DNA of 64,000 nt from Streptomyces olivaceoviridis. Lineage in GTDB: Bacteria > Actinomycetota > Actinomycetes > Streptomycetales > Streptomycetaceae. Each line of letters starts with the position of its first letter. The stretch's first letter is position 1. The notes beneath the pieces were generated by a model. It worked only from the letters and a program-made list of their open reading frames with translations. It was not told where the DNA came from and searched no databases. The position numbers and the translations under genes are program-made. The stretch spans positions 186,001 to 250,000 of the forward strand of contig NZ_BMUI01000006.1 of NCBI RefSeq assembly GCF_014650115.1, written 5' to 3'. Positions 42,951 to 51,907 of this stretch are shown piece by piece.

Positions 42951-43406
42951 TCACCGTCGGCCCAGCAGCCGCAGCAGCTTCCCGTTGTGCGCTCGGCGGG
43001 TCCAGGCGATCAGGGCGAGGGGCGCGATCAGGATCAGCGGGGTCGCCGCGTTCTGGCCGTCGAATGCGGTGACCTGGACGATGAACGCCCCCACCATGAG
43101 CGCACCGAGGGCGATCGCCGCCACGGATTGCAGCACCGGCACCAACAGCGCTGTCGCTCCGGCGAGTTCGAGCGCGCCGATGGTGTACATGGCCCCGCTG
43201 CCCCAGCCGATTCTGTCGAAGGACTCGACGGCCGTGGGGTGCGCCATGAGCTTGGGCAAGGCGCTCGCCATGCCGTAGAACAGCGCGAGCAGCACCTGCA
43301 CCACGCGCAGGGCGACCCGGGCTCCGCGCGCCCGGCCGGTGAGCGCGCCGGCGGAGACCGCGGCGGACGTCGTCGTGGAGCTGACGGGAACGGTGGTCTC
43401 GGACAT
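42951..43406 (-). CDS. DoxX family membrane protein
   Basis: A 151-aa protein with four predicted membrane helices (VALRVVQVLLALFYGMASAL, GSGAMYTIGALELAGATALL, VAAIALGALMVGAFIVQVTA, ATPLILIAPLALIAWTR). KLMAHPTAVESFDRIGWG between the first two is typical of DoxX-like proteins. Relatives take part in quinone-linked or oxidative-stress membrane complexes. GGAGA precedes the ATG. Isolated gene. Confidence 0.88.
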   Translation of the reverse strand: MSETTVPVSSTTTSAAVSAGALTGRARGARVALRVVQVLLALFYGMASALPKLMAHPTAVESFDRIGWGSGAMYTIGALELAGATALLVPVLQSVAAIALGALMVGAFIVQVTAFDGQNAATPLILIAPLALIAWTRRAHNGKLLRLLGRR

Positions 43407-43553
43407 GACGGTCTCCAGGTGAAGCGGTCCCGATTGCTGTCACCGAGGCAGACCGGCCGGCGGTCCGGAACTCATCGGCCGACACCTCGCCGGTCGAGAA
43501 CGCTCGCCCTCCCGCCCCCGGGATGAACGAACCGTGCGCGGGAGCCGGGGTGC

Positions 43554-44246
43554 CTACGCCGAGGGCACCGCCCGGACCCACATCCCGTCCGGGGTCAGAT
43601 ACGTGTCCACCTCCAGTCCCGCTTCCGCCAGCGCCGACTCGAACCGCTCCTTCGTCAGGGGTCTGGAGAGGAACGTCTGCGTCCACACCGCGTCCGGGAA
43701 GACATACTCCGCGCGGACCGAGTCCACCCCCTCCCCGGCCGGCTCCACCGAGGCGATCCGCACGGTGAAGCCACTCGGGTCGACCCGCTCCCTGGGCACG
43801 TCGGTGTGATAGTCCGCGCCCTCGCGCTGGATCAGCACGCAGCCACCGTCCGCCACATGCCGGGCGCAGGTCCTCAGGATGCCCCTGCGCACCTCCTCGT
43901 CACCGGCGTGCACCAGGAACGACGCGAGCATCACCACGTCGAACGTCTCACCCAGGTCGAGGTCCTCGATGGAGCTGCGTATCGTGCGCGCTCCACGGAC
44001 CCGGGCCAGCATGTCGGCCGACTCGTCCACCGCCGTCACCGTGAAGCCGCGCTCCAGCAGCGGATGGGTCACCCGGCCCACCCCGCTGCCGAGTTCCAGG
44101 ATGTGCGCCCCGGCCGGCACCGCCGCGGCGATGATGTCCGGCTCCTCGCCCACCGGCAGTCGCGCGTACAACTCGACCGCGCAGCCGTCCGGGGTGATCG
44201 CACCCGGTCCCGTGCCCTCGTAGCCCTCACGCATCTCGATCCTCAT
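43554..44246 (-). CDS. Class I SAM-dependent methyltransferase
   Basis: A 230-aa methyltransferase. The SAM motif I is AHILELGSGVGRVTHPLLE, then FTVTAVDESADMLARVRGA, EDLDLGETFDVVMLASFLVH and HVADGGCVLIQREGADY. The C-terminus has beta strands (EYVFPDAVWTQTFLSRPL). The start may be ATG 44246 or the in-frame ATG 44234. The substrate is unknown; it lies before the acyltransferase gene on the same strand. Confidence 0.87.
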   Translation of the reverse strand: MRIEMREGYEGTGPGAITPDGCAVELYARLPVGEEPDIIAAAVPAGAHILELGSGVGRVTHPLLERGFTVTAVDESADMLARVRGARTIRSSIEDLDLGETFDVVMLASFLVHAGDEEVRRGILRTCARHVADGGCVLIQREGADYHTDVPRERVDPSGFTVRIASVEPAGEGVDSVRAEYVFPDAVWTQTFLSRPLTKERFESALAEAGLEVDTYLTPDGMWVRAVPSA

Positions 44247-44308
44247 GCCCGGACAACGGCCCGCGCCCGCACGCCCGTTCCCACCCTCCCCCAGTTCACT
44301 CGTTCGAG

Positions 44309-45220
44309 CTATTCAGCCCGGAACGGGAACCACCCGTGCCCGATGTACCAGTGGCCACCGGCCCGCAGATGGTCCCCGACCGCCCGCTCCACGGACGTCC
44401 GGCGGGGCAGCGTGGCCACCGGCAGGTCCGGGTCCCCGAAGACGAACTGGACGGGCTCGGTGTCGGCCGGCTCGCTCTCCTCCCGGGCGATGCGGAACCG
44501 CTCCTGGAAGCGCAGGATGTTGGATTCGGCGGGCAGGTACCACCGCAACTGCGGGTCCAGCAGCCAGGAGTGGCACAGCACCGCCACCGGCCGCTCCTCG
44601 GGGAAGCACCGGGCGAAGAACTCCCGGGCCAGCACCAGGGAGCGGTCGCAGGCGGACGGGGTCAGCGGGCCGTGGAAGTCGGGGATGTGCAGGTTCAGGC
44701 AGGGCGTTCCGGGCGCCGCGTCCAGTCCGATCGGCGCCGTCACAAGCGCGTCGCGGTCCCCGAGCCGTGCGCGCTCGAACTGGAGCCGCCCGAGCTGGTA
44801 CAGCTCGCCGCGGAAGTGCCGGACCAGCCAGCGCCACGACTGCACCCCGGCCCTGCCGTGCCGTCTGCGGTGCACGGCGAGGTGACGGCCCAGGTCGGCC
44901 AGGGTGCGCCGGGAGACCTCGGCCGGGACGCCTCGGGCCCGGTGGCGCGCCTGGGTACGCGGGAGCGCGGCGAGGAGGACGTGCACGGCGAAGGTGTCCC
45001 TCAGATCGGCCGGAGCCGAGGCGAGCAGATCGGGCAGCGCGGGCGTGCGGCCCGTGTCCTCCGGCTCGCGGAAGATCTCCTCGACGCATTCCGCCAGGAG
45101 CCGGATGGTGCCGGGATCACCGGTCAGCCCGCGCCACTGGGCGACGAGTTCGTTGACGTCCTCGTGCGGCACGGCCAGGTCGAGGAGCAGTGCGGGCAGG
45201 TCGTCGGCGTCCGGCAGCAC
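44309..45220 (-). CDS. Two-domain acyltransferase-like (GNAT-type) protein
   Basis: A 303-aa protein. The N-terminal half is helical (VPHEDVNELVAQWRGLTGDP, LRDTFAVHVLLAAL). The C-terminal half has LNLHIPDFHGPLTPSACDRS, FFARCFPEERPVAVLCHSWL, LRWYLPAESNILRFQERF and a GHWYIGHGWFP ending, as in the DUF5596/acyltransferase_C group of actinobacteria. The acyl donor and acceptor are unknown. The GTG start follows AAGGGGG. Confidence 0.78.
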   Translation of the reverse strand: MLPDADDLPALLLDLAVPHEDVNELVAQWRGLTGDPGTIRLLAECVEEIFREPEDTGRTPALPDLLASAPADLRDTFAVHVLLAALPRTQARHRARGVPAEVSRRTLADLGRHLAVHRRRHGRAGVQSWRWLVRHFRGELYQLGRLQFERARLGDRDALVTAPIGLDAAPGTPCLNLHIPDFHGPLTPSACDRSLVLAREFFARCFPEERPVAVLCHSWLLDPQLRWYLPAESNILRFQERFRIAREESEPADTEPVQFVFGDPDLPVATLPRRTSVERAVGDHLRAGGHWYIGHGWFPFRAE

Positions 45221-45350
45221 GAGCGGTCCCCCTTCGGCATTCGGCGGACGGCCTCGTCACACCCCCTCATCGAGGGGTCCCGCCGCCTCGTCGCGAGTGT
45301 TGATGCACGTCGTCGTCGAAGAGTACGTTGCAGACAGGAGTGGTGATCCG

Positions 45351-45674
45351 ATGCGTACGGGCAGTGAACCGGCGACCGCGCGCAGTGCCCTGCGGGCGCG
45401 GTTCTGGCTGAGCCTGTGGGGACTGTGCTGGGCGGTCTTCGGCACGGCGGCGTTCGCGCTGGTCGGGCGCCCGGGCTGGGCGGCGGCCTGCGGGGTGCTG
45501 TGGCTGCTGATCACCGTCGACATGATCGTGATCCTCCGGCACATCCGGCAGGGCCCGCACTACCAGCCGGGCCGGGACGTACCGCCGTACCAGCCGTCGG
45601 ACGGACCGCCGTATCCGGAGCCACGCAGACACCGCCGCCCGTTGCGAGGGCCACCGAGACACCACCACCCGTAA
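45351..45674 (+). CDS. Small two-helix membrane protein
   Basis: A 107-aa protein starting MRTGSEPATARSALRARFW. Two hydrophobic helices (WLSLWGLCWAVFGTAAFALV and WAAACGVLWLLITVDMIVIL) are followed by a cytoplasmic-type tail rich in Pro, Tyr, His and Arg. AGGAG lies about ten bases upstream. An in-frame ATG at 45303 is possible but gives a non-membrane extension. Family unknown. Confidence 0.6.
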   Translation: MRTGSEPATARSALRARFWLSLWGLCWAVFGTAAFALVGRPGWAAACGVLWLLITVDMIVILRHIRQGPHYQPGRDVPPYQPSDGPPYPEPRRHRRPLRGPPRHHHP

Positions 45675-45784
45675 CCGGCCGACAACCGGCCCCCGCCTCC
45701 CCATGGCCGCTCGGTGTCCGGGGCAGTGAAGGGGACGGCTGGCAGCCGCCTCGACCGCCCGCCCGGTCGCCCACCGTCGCGCCG

Positions 45785-46165
45785 TCACTCCTCGAAGCGT
45801 GCCGCCTTCAGGTACTGCGGGTTGGGGTCCAGCGCCGCCGCCAGCCGGAAGTGGCGCTTGGCCTGGTCGGGGCGGCCCTGGCGCTCGTAGGTGCGGGCCA
45901 GCGCGAAGTGCGCGTACGCGTTGTCCGGCTCGCGCTCCAGCACGATGGTGAACTCAAGCTCGGCGGGACGCAGTTGCGCCGCGGCGAAGAAGGCGCGGGC
46001 GCGCAGCAGCCGGGCGGCGGTGTTCTCGGGGTGCGCGCCGATGACTCCGTCGAGCAGCTTCACCGCGCCCCGCGGGTCCCGCGCGTTGAGCAGTTGCTCC
46101 GCGGCACGGAAATCGATGACATGCGTTTCCGGAGTACGTCCGGTGGAACCGCTGGTCTCGGGCAC
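45785..46165 (-). CDS. Tetratricopeptide repeat protein
   Basis: A 126-aa soluble protein with three TPR-like helical repeats: DFRAAEQLLNARDPRGAVKL, IGAHPENTAARLLRARAFFA and EREPDNAYAHFALARTYERQ, then GRPDQAKRHFRLAAALDPNP. Such repeats bind partner proteins. The GTG start has only a weak ribosome binding site. It lies before coaE on the same strand, but 90 bases apart. Partners unknown. Confidence 0.88.
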   Translation of the reverse strand: MPETSGSTGRTPETHVIDFRAAEQLLNARDPRGAVKLLDGVIGAHPENTAARLLRARAFFAAAQLRPAELEFTIVLEREPDNAYAHFALARTYERQGRPDQAKRHFRLAAALDPNPQYLKAARFEE

Positions 46166-46255
46166 GGCAGAGTCCTTCCCTCACTCCCGCCCTTCAACGC
46201 CCCGAGCCGGACCGCTATTCCGTACCGGCATGCCGTACCGGCCGTTCCACACCTT

Positions 46256-46909
46256 CTATCCCGTACTGTCCGCGCCGTCCGCGCCGCCCGCGTCCTTCGG
46301 GGCCGCGCCGGCCTGCCGTGCCCGGCGTGCGAGGTCGTCCCAGACCTCGGCGACGCGCCTAGTCAGCGCGTCCAGGGGTACGTCGTTGTCGATCACGATG
46401 TCCGCGATCTCCCGGCGCTGCTCACGGCTCGCCTGCGCGGCCATACGTGCGCGTGCGTCCTCCTCGGTCATCCCGCGCAGCCGTACCAGCCGGTCGAGCT
46501 GGGTCGCGGGGCTCGCGTCCACGACGATCACCACGTCGTAGAGCGGGGCGAGGCCGTTCTCGGTGAGCAGGGGCACGTCGTGGACCACCACGGCGTCCTC
46601 GGCCGCGGCTCTCTCCAGTTCGCGGGAACGGGCGCCCACCAAGGGGTGCACGATCGAGTTGAGGAGGGCGAGCTTCTCGGGGTCGGCGAAGACGATCGAA
46701 CCGAGCCGGGGCCGGTCGAGGCTGCCGTCGGCGGCGAGGATGTCCGTTCCGAAGGCGTCGACCACGGCCGCGAGACCGGGCGTGCCGGGCGCCACGACCT
46801 CGCGCGCGATGCGGTCCGCGTCGATCAGTACGGCCCCGTGCCGCACGAGCAGCCGCGACACCTCGCTCTTGCCGGCGCCGATCCCGCCGGTCAGGCCCAC
46901 TGTCAGCAT
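46256..46909 (-). CDS. coaE: Dephospho-CoA kinase
   Basis: A 217-aa kinase that phosphorylates the 3'-hydroxyl of dephospho-CoA, the last step of coenzyme A synthesis. P-loop [16 protein letters not shown] at the N-terminus, [20 protein letters not shown] (catalytic Asp), [31 protein letters not shown] and the lid-region [20 protein letters not shown] are all standard. The end is a basic/Gly tail. PAC2 lies 45 bases upstream in the opposite reading order on the same strand, so both follow the same transcription direction. Confidence 0.96.
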   Translation of the reverse strand: MLTVGLTGGIGAGKSEVSRLLVRHGAVLIDADRIAREVVAPGTPGLAAVVDAFGTDILAADGSLDRPRLGSIVFADPEKLALLNSIVHPLVGARSRELERAAAEDAVVVHDVPLLTENGLAPLYDVVIVVDASPATQLDRLVRLRGMTEEDARARMAAQASREQRREIADIVIDNDVPLDALTRRVAEVWDDLARRARQAGAAPKDAGGADGADSTG

Positions 46910-46954
46910 GAGCGGAAGCTTAGGCCCTGTCCGTGCCGGCGGAACCGGCGGAGG

Positions 46955-47893
46955 TCAGTTGTCGCCCTCGCGCTCCGCCAGGAAGCGCTCGAACTCGCGC
47001 CCGATCTCGTCGGCCGACGGGATGTCCACGGGCTCGGCGAGCATGTTGCCCCTGGTCTCGGCACCCGCCGCGGCGTCGTACTGGTGCTCAAGGCCCTGGA
47101 CGAGCGCGGTCAGTTCCTCGTCGCCCTCCTGGATCTGCCGGTCGATCTCGGTCTGCGTGCGGTGCGCGTCGTTGCGCAGCGCGTGCGCGACGCCGGGCAG
47201 GACCAAGCCGGTGGCGGCCGTGATGGCCTCCAGGACGGTCAGAGCGGCGTCGGGGTACGGCGAACGGGCGATGTAGTGCGGGACGTGCGCGGCGACGCCC
47301 AGGACGTCGTGCCCGGCCTCCATGAGGCGGTATTCGAGCAGCGACTCGGCGCTGCCGGGCACCTGCGCCTCCTCGAAGGGGCTGCGGTGGCCGGGGACGA
47401 GGTCGGTGCGGTTGCCGTGCGGGGTCAGGCCCACGGGGCGGGTGTGCGGGACGCCCATGGGGATGCCGTGGAAGTTCACGGACAGGCGGACGCCGAGCCG
47501 CTCCACTATCTGCCGCACGGCCGCCGCGAACCGCTCCCACTCCACGTCGGGCTCGGGGCCGGACAGCAGCAGGAACGGGGCACCGGTGGCGTCCTGGACG
47601 AGGCGCACCTCGATGGCCGGGGTCTCGTAGCCGGTCCAGCGGTCCTGCTTGAAGGTCAGCAGGGGCCGGCGGGCGCGGTAGTCCACGAGCCGGTCGTGGT
47701 CGAACCGGGCCACGACCTGGTGGGGCAGTGAGTCGAGCAGCCGGTCGACGATCTGGTCGCCGGTCTCGCCCGCGTCGATGTATCCGTCGAAGTGGTAGAG
47801 CATGACAAGGCCGGCCGACTCCTGGGCGAGCGCCATGTCCACCACGGCGAGGCCCTTCGGCTCCCATGCGTACAAACCCTGCGGATCAAGCAC
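46955..47893 (-). CDS. PAC2 family protein
   Basis: A 312-aa protein of the PAC2 (proteasome assembly chaperone 2-like) family, common in actinobacteria, which have 20S proteasomes. Features: [58 protein letters not shown], and [20 protein letters not shown]. The C-terminal 60 residues are acidic with coiled-coil-like stretches. The GTG start follows GAGGAGG. It may be the first gene of an operon with coaE; its biochemical role is not settled. Confidence 0.93.
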   Translation of the reverse strand: MLDPQGLYAWEPKGLAVVDMALAQESAGLVMLYHFDGYIDAGETGDQIVDRLLDSLPHQVVARFDHDRLVDYRARRPLLTFKQDRWTGYETPAIEVRLVQDATGAPFLLLSGPEPDVEWERFAAAVRQIVERLGVRLSVNFHGIPMGVPHTRPVGLTPHGNRTDLVPGHRSPFEEAQVPGSAESLLEYRLMEAGHDVLGVAAHVPHYIARSPYPDAALTVLEAITAATGLVLPGVAHALRNDAHRTQTEIDRQIQEGDEELTALVQGLEHQYDAAAGAETRGNMLAEPVDIPSADEIGREFERFLAEREGDN

Positions 47894-47990
47894 TGTGACC
47901 GCTCCTCCTCGTGTTCCCCATGACTAACGCGCCCCGGAACAGCGGAATTCCCGCGACACGCCGCTGATCAGCGATCTCTTGCGGGACACC

Positions 47991-48019
47991 TTGACGACCC
48001 GTCACCTGGTCCCTACCTT
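47991..48019 (+). promoter_or_regulatory. Sigma-70-type promoter of the beta-helix protein
   Basis: TTGACG (47991-47996), a 17-base spacer, then TACCTT (48014-48019). It lies 70 bases upstream of the secreted protein start and is well spaced. No operator was seen. Confidence 0.55.
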
Positions 48020-48088
48020 CACGGCAGCCGAGTTCAGCATCCCGGTCGTCGTTCACGTATGAGGAACGGCGCGACAGGAAGGCACCCC

Positions 48089-49051
48089 ATGCGCATACGC
48101 ACGCCGCTCCCCCCCCTGTTCGCCGCGGCCCTCACCGCCGGCGGACTGTTCCTGACCACCGCCGGCCCGGCCTCGGCCGCCACCACGATCGAGGTGACGA
48201 CCGCGGCCCAGCTGAAGACCGCGCTCGGCGCCGCCGGGCCCGGCGACACGATCCACCTGGCGGACGGCACGTACACCGGGAACTTCAAGGCGACGACACC
48301 GGCCACGGCGTCCGCCCGCATCACCCTCACCGGCTCCCCCGGGGCCGTGCTCACCGCCGGCGGCGGCTACGGCCTGCATCTGAACGGCGCCTCCTACTGG
48401 ACGGTCCAGGGCGTGACCGTCACCGGCGGCCAGAAGGGCATCATGATCGACGCGGCCAGGGGGGTCGTGGTCGACGGCGTCACGGTCCACGGCCTGGACA
48501 TGGAGGGCGTGCACTTCCGCACCTCCAGCACGGACGGCGTGATCAGGAACTCCAGGATCTACGACACCGGGAACGACGGCCGCGGCATGGGCGAGGGCGT
48601 CTACGTCGGGACCGCGAACACACTGTCCGACAAGAGCGACCGCATCCAGATCCTGGGCAACACGATCGGTCCCGGCGTGGGCGGCGAGAACGTCGACATC
48701 AAGGAGGGCACGACCGGCGCACGGATCATCGGCAACACCTTCGACGGCGGCGGCCTGACCGGCGCCAACTACGACGACTCCTGGGTCGACGTGAAGGGCA
48801 ACGACGTCCTCGTCCAGGACAACACCGGCACCGCGACCAGCAACGACGGCTACCAGACCCACACCCAGCAGCCCGGCTGGGGCTGCGACACGATCTTCAA
48901 GGGCAACAAGTCAAACTTGACGACCGCCACCGGGACCACCCGGCTGGCGATCAACGTCACCAACTTCGGCGCCGGCTGCACCACGACGGTCCACAGCAGC
49001 AACACGGTGACGGGCGGCAAGGGCCTGACCAACATCGCGGTGACCCCGTGA
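48089..49051 (+). CDS. Secreted right-handed beta-helix protein (pectate lyase-like)
   Basis: A 320-aa extracellular protein. The signal peptide is MRIRTPLPPLFAAALTAGGL... cut after ASA. The rest starts ATTIEVTTAAQLKTAL and PGDTIHLADGTYTG, the usual opening of the parallel beta-helix fold, followed by NGASYWTVQGVTVTGGQKGI, VVVDGVTVHGLDMEGVHFRT, IQILGNTIGP and ARIIGNTFDG coils. Two Cys (WGCD and AGCTT) may form a disulfide. Relatives are pectate lyases or other polysaccharide-acting enzymes; the catalytic residues are not certain. GGAAGG fixes the ATG. Confidence 0.88.
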   Translation: MRIRTPLPPLFAAALTAGGLFLTTAGPASAATTIEVTTAAQLKTALGAAGPGDTIHLADGTYTGNFKATTPATASARITLTGSPGAVLTAGGGYGLHLNGASYWTVQGVTVTGGQKGIMIDAARGVVVDGVTVHGLDMEGVHFRTSSTDGVIRNSRIYDTGNDGRGMGEGVYVGTANTLSDKSDRIQILGNTIGPGVGGENVDIKEGTTGARIIGNTFDGGGLTGANYDDSWVDVKGNDVLVQDNTGTATSNDGYQTHTQQPGWGCDTIFKGNKSNLTTATGTTRLAINVTNFGAGCTTTVHSSNTVTGGKGLTNIAVTP

Positions 49052-49056
49052 ACGCC

Positions 49057-49090
49057 TGAGGGGCCGCACCTCGAAAGGTACGGCCCCTCA
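49057..49090. terminator. Strong bidirectional hairpin terminator
   Basis: TGAGGGGCCGCACCT-CGAA-AGGTACGGCCCCTCA: arms of 15 bases with one mismatch and a GNRA-like loop. It lies between the convergent beta-helix gene and rpsA, and can end both transcripts. Confidence 0.85.
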
Positions 49091-49122
49091 GCCGACTATC
49101 GGCTAAGCCCAGCGGCTAGCGT

Positions 49123-50613
49123 TCAGCTCTGCCCACCGGCCAGCTTCTCGCGCAGCGCGGCCAGCGCCTCGTCCGAGGCCAGCGCACCGGAGGTGTCCGC
49201 GCCCTCGGAGGAGTACGAACCGCCGGTCGCGGCCGGAGCCGCAGCCTCGCCACCCTCGGCCGCGGCAGCGGCGTCGGCCTCGCGGGACTTGATGACCTGC
49301 TGCTGGTGCTGCTCGAAGCGGGACTGCGCCTCGGCGTACTGGCGCTCCCACTCCTCGCGCTGCTTCTCGTAGCCCGGCAGCCAGTCGTTGGTCTCCGGGT
49401 CGAAGCCCTCGGGGTAGATGTAGTTGCCCTGGTCGTCGTAGGACGCGGCCATGCCGTACAGGGTCGGGTCGAACTCGACCGCCGTCGGGTCGGCACCGAA
49501 GGACTCGTTGGCCTGCTTCAGCGAGAGGCTGATCCGACGACGCTCCAGGTCGATGTCGATGACCTTGACGAAGATCTCGTCGTTGACCTGGACGACCTGC
49601 TCCGGGATCTCCACGTGGCGCTCGGCCAGCTCGGAGATGTGGACCAGACCCTCGATGCCCTCGTCCACGCGGACGAACGCACCGAACGGCACCAGCTTCG
49701 TGACCTTGCCGGGCACGACCTGGCCGATCTGGTGGGTGCGGGCGAACTGCTGCCACGGGTCTTCCTGGGTCGCCTTCAGCGACAGGGAGACGCGCTCGCG
49801 GTCCATGTCGACGTCGAGGACCTCGACGGTGACCTCCTGGCCGACCTCGACGACCTCGGACGGGTGGTCGATGTGCTTCCAGGACAGCTCGGAGACGTGG
49901 ACCAGACCGTCGACGCCACCCAGGTCCACGAAGGCACCGAAGTTGACGATCGAGGAGACCACACCGGAGCGGACCTGACCCTTCTGGAGGGTCGTGAGGA
50001 ACGTCTGGCGGACCTCGGACTGGGTCTGCTCCAGCCAGGCACGGCGGGACAGGACCACGTTGTTGCGGTTCTTGTCCAGCTCGATGATCTTGGCCTCAAG
50101 CTCCTTGCCGACGTACGGCTGGAGGTCGCGGACGCGGCGCATCTCGACCAGGGAGGCCGGCAGGAAGCCACGGAGGCCGATGTCGAGGATGAGACCACCC
50201 TTGACGACCTCGATGACGGTACCGGTGACGATGCCGTCCTCTTCCTTGATCTTCTCGATGGTGCCCCAGGCACGCTCGTACTGGGCGCGCTTCTTCGAGA
50301 GGATCAGGCGGCCTTCCTTGTCCTCCTTCTGGAGGACCAGGGCCTCGATCTCGTCACCGACGGCGACGACCTCGTTCGGGTCGACGTCGTGCTTGATCGA
50401 GAGCTCGCGGCTCGGGATGACACCTTCGGTCTTGTAACCGATGTCGAGCAGGACCTCGTCCCGGTCGACCTTCACGATGACGCCGTCGACGATGTCGCCG
50501 TCGTTGAAGTACTTGATCGTCTCGTCGATCGCTGCGAGGAAGGCTTCCTCGTTACCGATGTCGTTGACCGCTACCTGCGGAGTGGTGGCGGTGGTCTCGG
50601 TGCTGCTCGTCAT
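49123..50613 (-). CDS. rpsA: 30S ribosomal protein S1
   Basis: A 496-aa S1 protein with four S1 RNA-binding domains at about residues 35-105, 120-190, 205-275 and 290-365; examples are GDIVDGVIVKVDRDEVLLDI, GTVIEVVKGGLILDIGLRGF, GVVSSIVNFGAFVDLGGVDG and GKVTKLVPFGAFVRVDEGIE. It brings mRNA to the 30S subunit. The four-domain form with an acidic, Gln/Ala-rich C-terminal tail (about 130 residues) is usual for actinobacteria. MTSSTETTATTPQVAVNDIG is the standard N-terminus. Confidence 0.98.
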   Translation of the reverse strand: MTSSTETTATTPQVAVNDIGNEEAFLAAIDETIKYFNDGDIVDGVIVKVDRDEVLLDIGYKTEGVIPSRELSIKHDVDPNEVVAVGDEIEALVLQKEDKEGRLILSKKRAQYERAWGTIEKIKEEDGIVTGTVIEVVKGGLILDIGLRGFLPASLVEMRRVRDLQPYVGKELEAKIIELDKNRNNVVLSRRAWLEQTQSEVRQTFLTTLQKGQVRSGVVSSIVNFGAFVDLGGVDGLVHVSELSWKHIDHPSEVVEVGQEVTVEVLDVDMDRERVSLSLKATQEDPWQQFARTHQIGQVVPGKVTKLVPFGAFVRVDEGIEGLVHISELAERHVEIPEQVVQVNDEIFVKVIDIDLERRRISLSLKQANESFGADPTAVEFDPTLYGMAASYDDQGNYIYPEGFDPETNDWLPGYEKQREEWERQYAEAQSRFEQHQQQVIKSREADAAAAAEGGEAAAPAATGGSYSSEGADTSGALASDEALAALREKLAGGQS

Positions 50614-51001
50614 GTGGGAAAGGGCTCCGGTACGGACATTGAAGTCGTAGGTACTGCTTACGCCGGGAGCCCGTTTCGCTCTGTAGAAGCCGGACAGCCA
50701 AGGAAGCGCCACATTGAGCACCGGGTGCCCGGTGGCGCCTCGACAACCGAGGGGACATACAACAGATGCGAGCGCAGCCTGCTACGTCTGAGGTGCGCAG
50801 GCCCGCAGCGCAACTTGTAGCATACGGGGGCAGCCGGACATGGTCAATGCGCGAAGGCGCACACCCGGGGCAGATCGCCGCATTTCCGGCAGAAGAAACG
50901 TCCCAACAGGCCAGTACGGGCCTGGGGACCCCTTCCGCGCGGACCCCCGGCGGGCTGGACGGAAGAGTACGACGAGGGAGCCGATCATCCAAGAGCCGGA
51001 A
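50614..51001. other. 388-base promoter region between rpsA and a methyltransferase
   Basis: This gap holds the rpsA leader (minus strand) and the methyltransferase upstream region (plus strand). AT-richer words GTAGCATACGGG (50816-50827) and GTTGTATGTCC (minus strand near 50760) could be -10 elements. No consensus pair was certain. An in-frame start at 50840 could extend the methyltransferase into this region. Confidence 0.4.
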
Positions 51002-51820
51002 GTGCACGAGCCGGAGGGGTCCGACGGGTTCGAGCCGGAAGCCACACGGCGTGACGCGGACGTCACCGAGAGCACGCGGGCCAACCGGGGCTGGTGGGAC
51101 CGCAACGCCGACGAGTACCAGATCGAGCACGGCACGTTCCTCGGCGACGACCGCTTCGTGTGGGGCCCGGAGGGCCTGGACGAGGTGGAGGCCGAGCTGC
51201 TCGGCCCGCCGGAGGAACTGAAGGGCAAGACGGCCCTGGAGATCGGCGCGGGCGCGGCGCAGTGCGCGCGCTGGCTGGCCGCCCAGGGCGCGCGTCCGGT
51301 GGCCCTGGACCTCTCGCACCGCCAGTTGCAGCACGCGCTGCGGATCGGCGGATCGTTCCCGCTGGTCTGCGCCGACGCCGGCGCGCTGCCGTTCGCGGAC
51401 GGCTCCTTCGACCTGGCGTGCTCCGCGTACGGGGCGCTGCCGTTCGTGGCCGATCCGCGGCTGGTGCTGCGCGAGGTGCGCCGGGTGCTGCGGCCGGGCG
51501 GACGGTTCGTGTTCTCGGTGACGCATCCGATCCGCTGGGCGTTCCCGGACGAGCCGGGCCCGGAGGGTCTGTCGGTGTCCTCGTCCTATTTCGACCGCAC
51601 GCCGTACGTGGAGCAGGACGAGCGGGGTCGCGCGGTCTACGTGGAGCACCACCGGACGATCGGCGACCGGGTGCGGGACATCGTGGCCTCCGGGTTCCGG
51701 CTGGTGGACCTGGTGGAGCCGGAGTGGCCGGCCTGGAACACCTCGGAGTGGGGCGGCTGGTCGCCGCTGCGCGGGAACCTGATCCCGGGCACGGCGATCT
51801 TCGTGTGCGAGCGGGACTGA
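51002..51820 (+). CDS. Class I SAM-dependent methyltransferase
   Basis: A methyltransferase of about 272 residues. ANRGWWDRNADEYQIEHGTF is the family entry, motif I is ALEIGAGAAQCARWLAAQGA, then PVALDLSHRQLQHALRIGG, FADGSFDLACSAYGALPFVA, and LRPGGRFVFSVTHPIRWAFP. The C-terminal part has WNTSEWGGWSPLRGNLIPGT. It is typical of a conserved Streptomyces gene beside rpsA. The start is uncertain: GTG 51002 is used, while GTG 50840 would add 54 basic residues. Confidence 0.88.
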   Translation: MHEPEGSDGFEPEATRRDADVTESTRANRGWWDRNADEYQIEHGTFLGDDRFVWGPEGLDEVEAELLGPPEELKGKTALEIGAGAAQCARWLAAQGARPVALDLSHRQLQHALRIGGSFPLVCADAGALPFADGSFDLACSAYGALPFVADPRLVLREVRRVLRPGGRFVFSVTHPIRWAFPDEPGPEGLSVSSSYFDRTPYVEQDERGRAVYVEHHRTIGDRVRDIVASGFRLVDLVEPEWPAWNTSEWGGWSPLRGNLIPGTAIFVCERD

Positions 51821-51907
51821 TCGTCCCGGGCGGCCCGAGCGCCGCCCGGGACCGGCGGTCGCACGCGCGCGTGCCGATCGTTCAGGGCCCCGTACGACAC
51901 TAGGGGC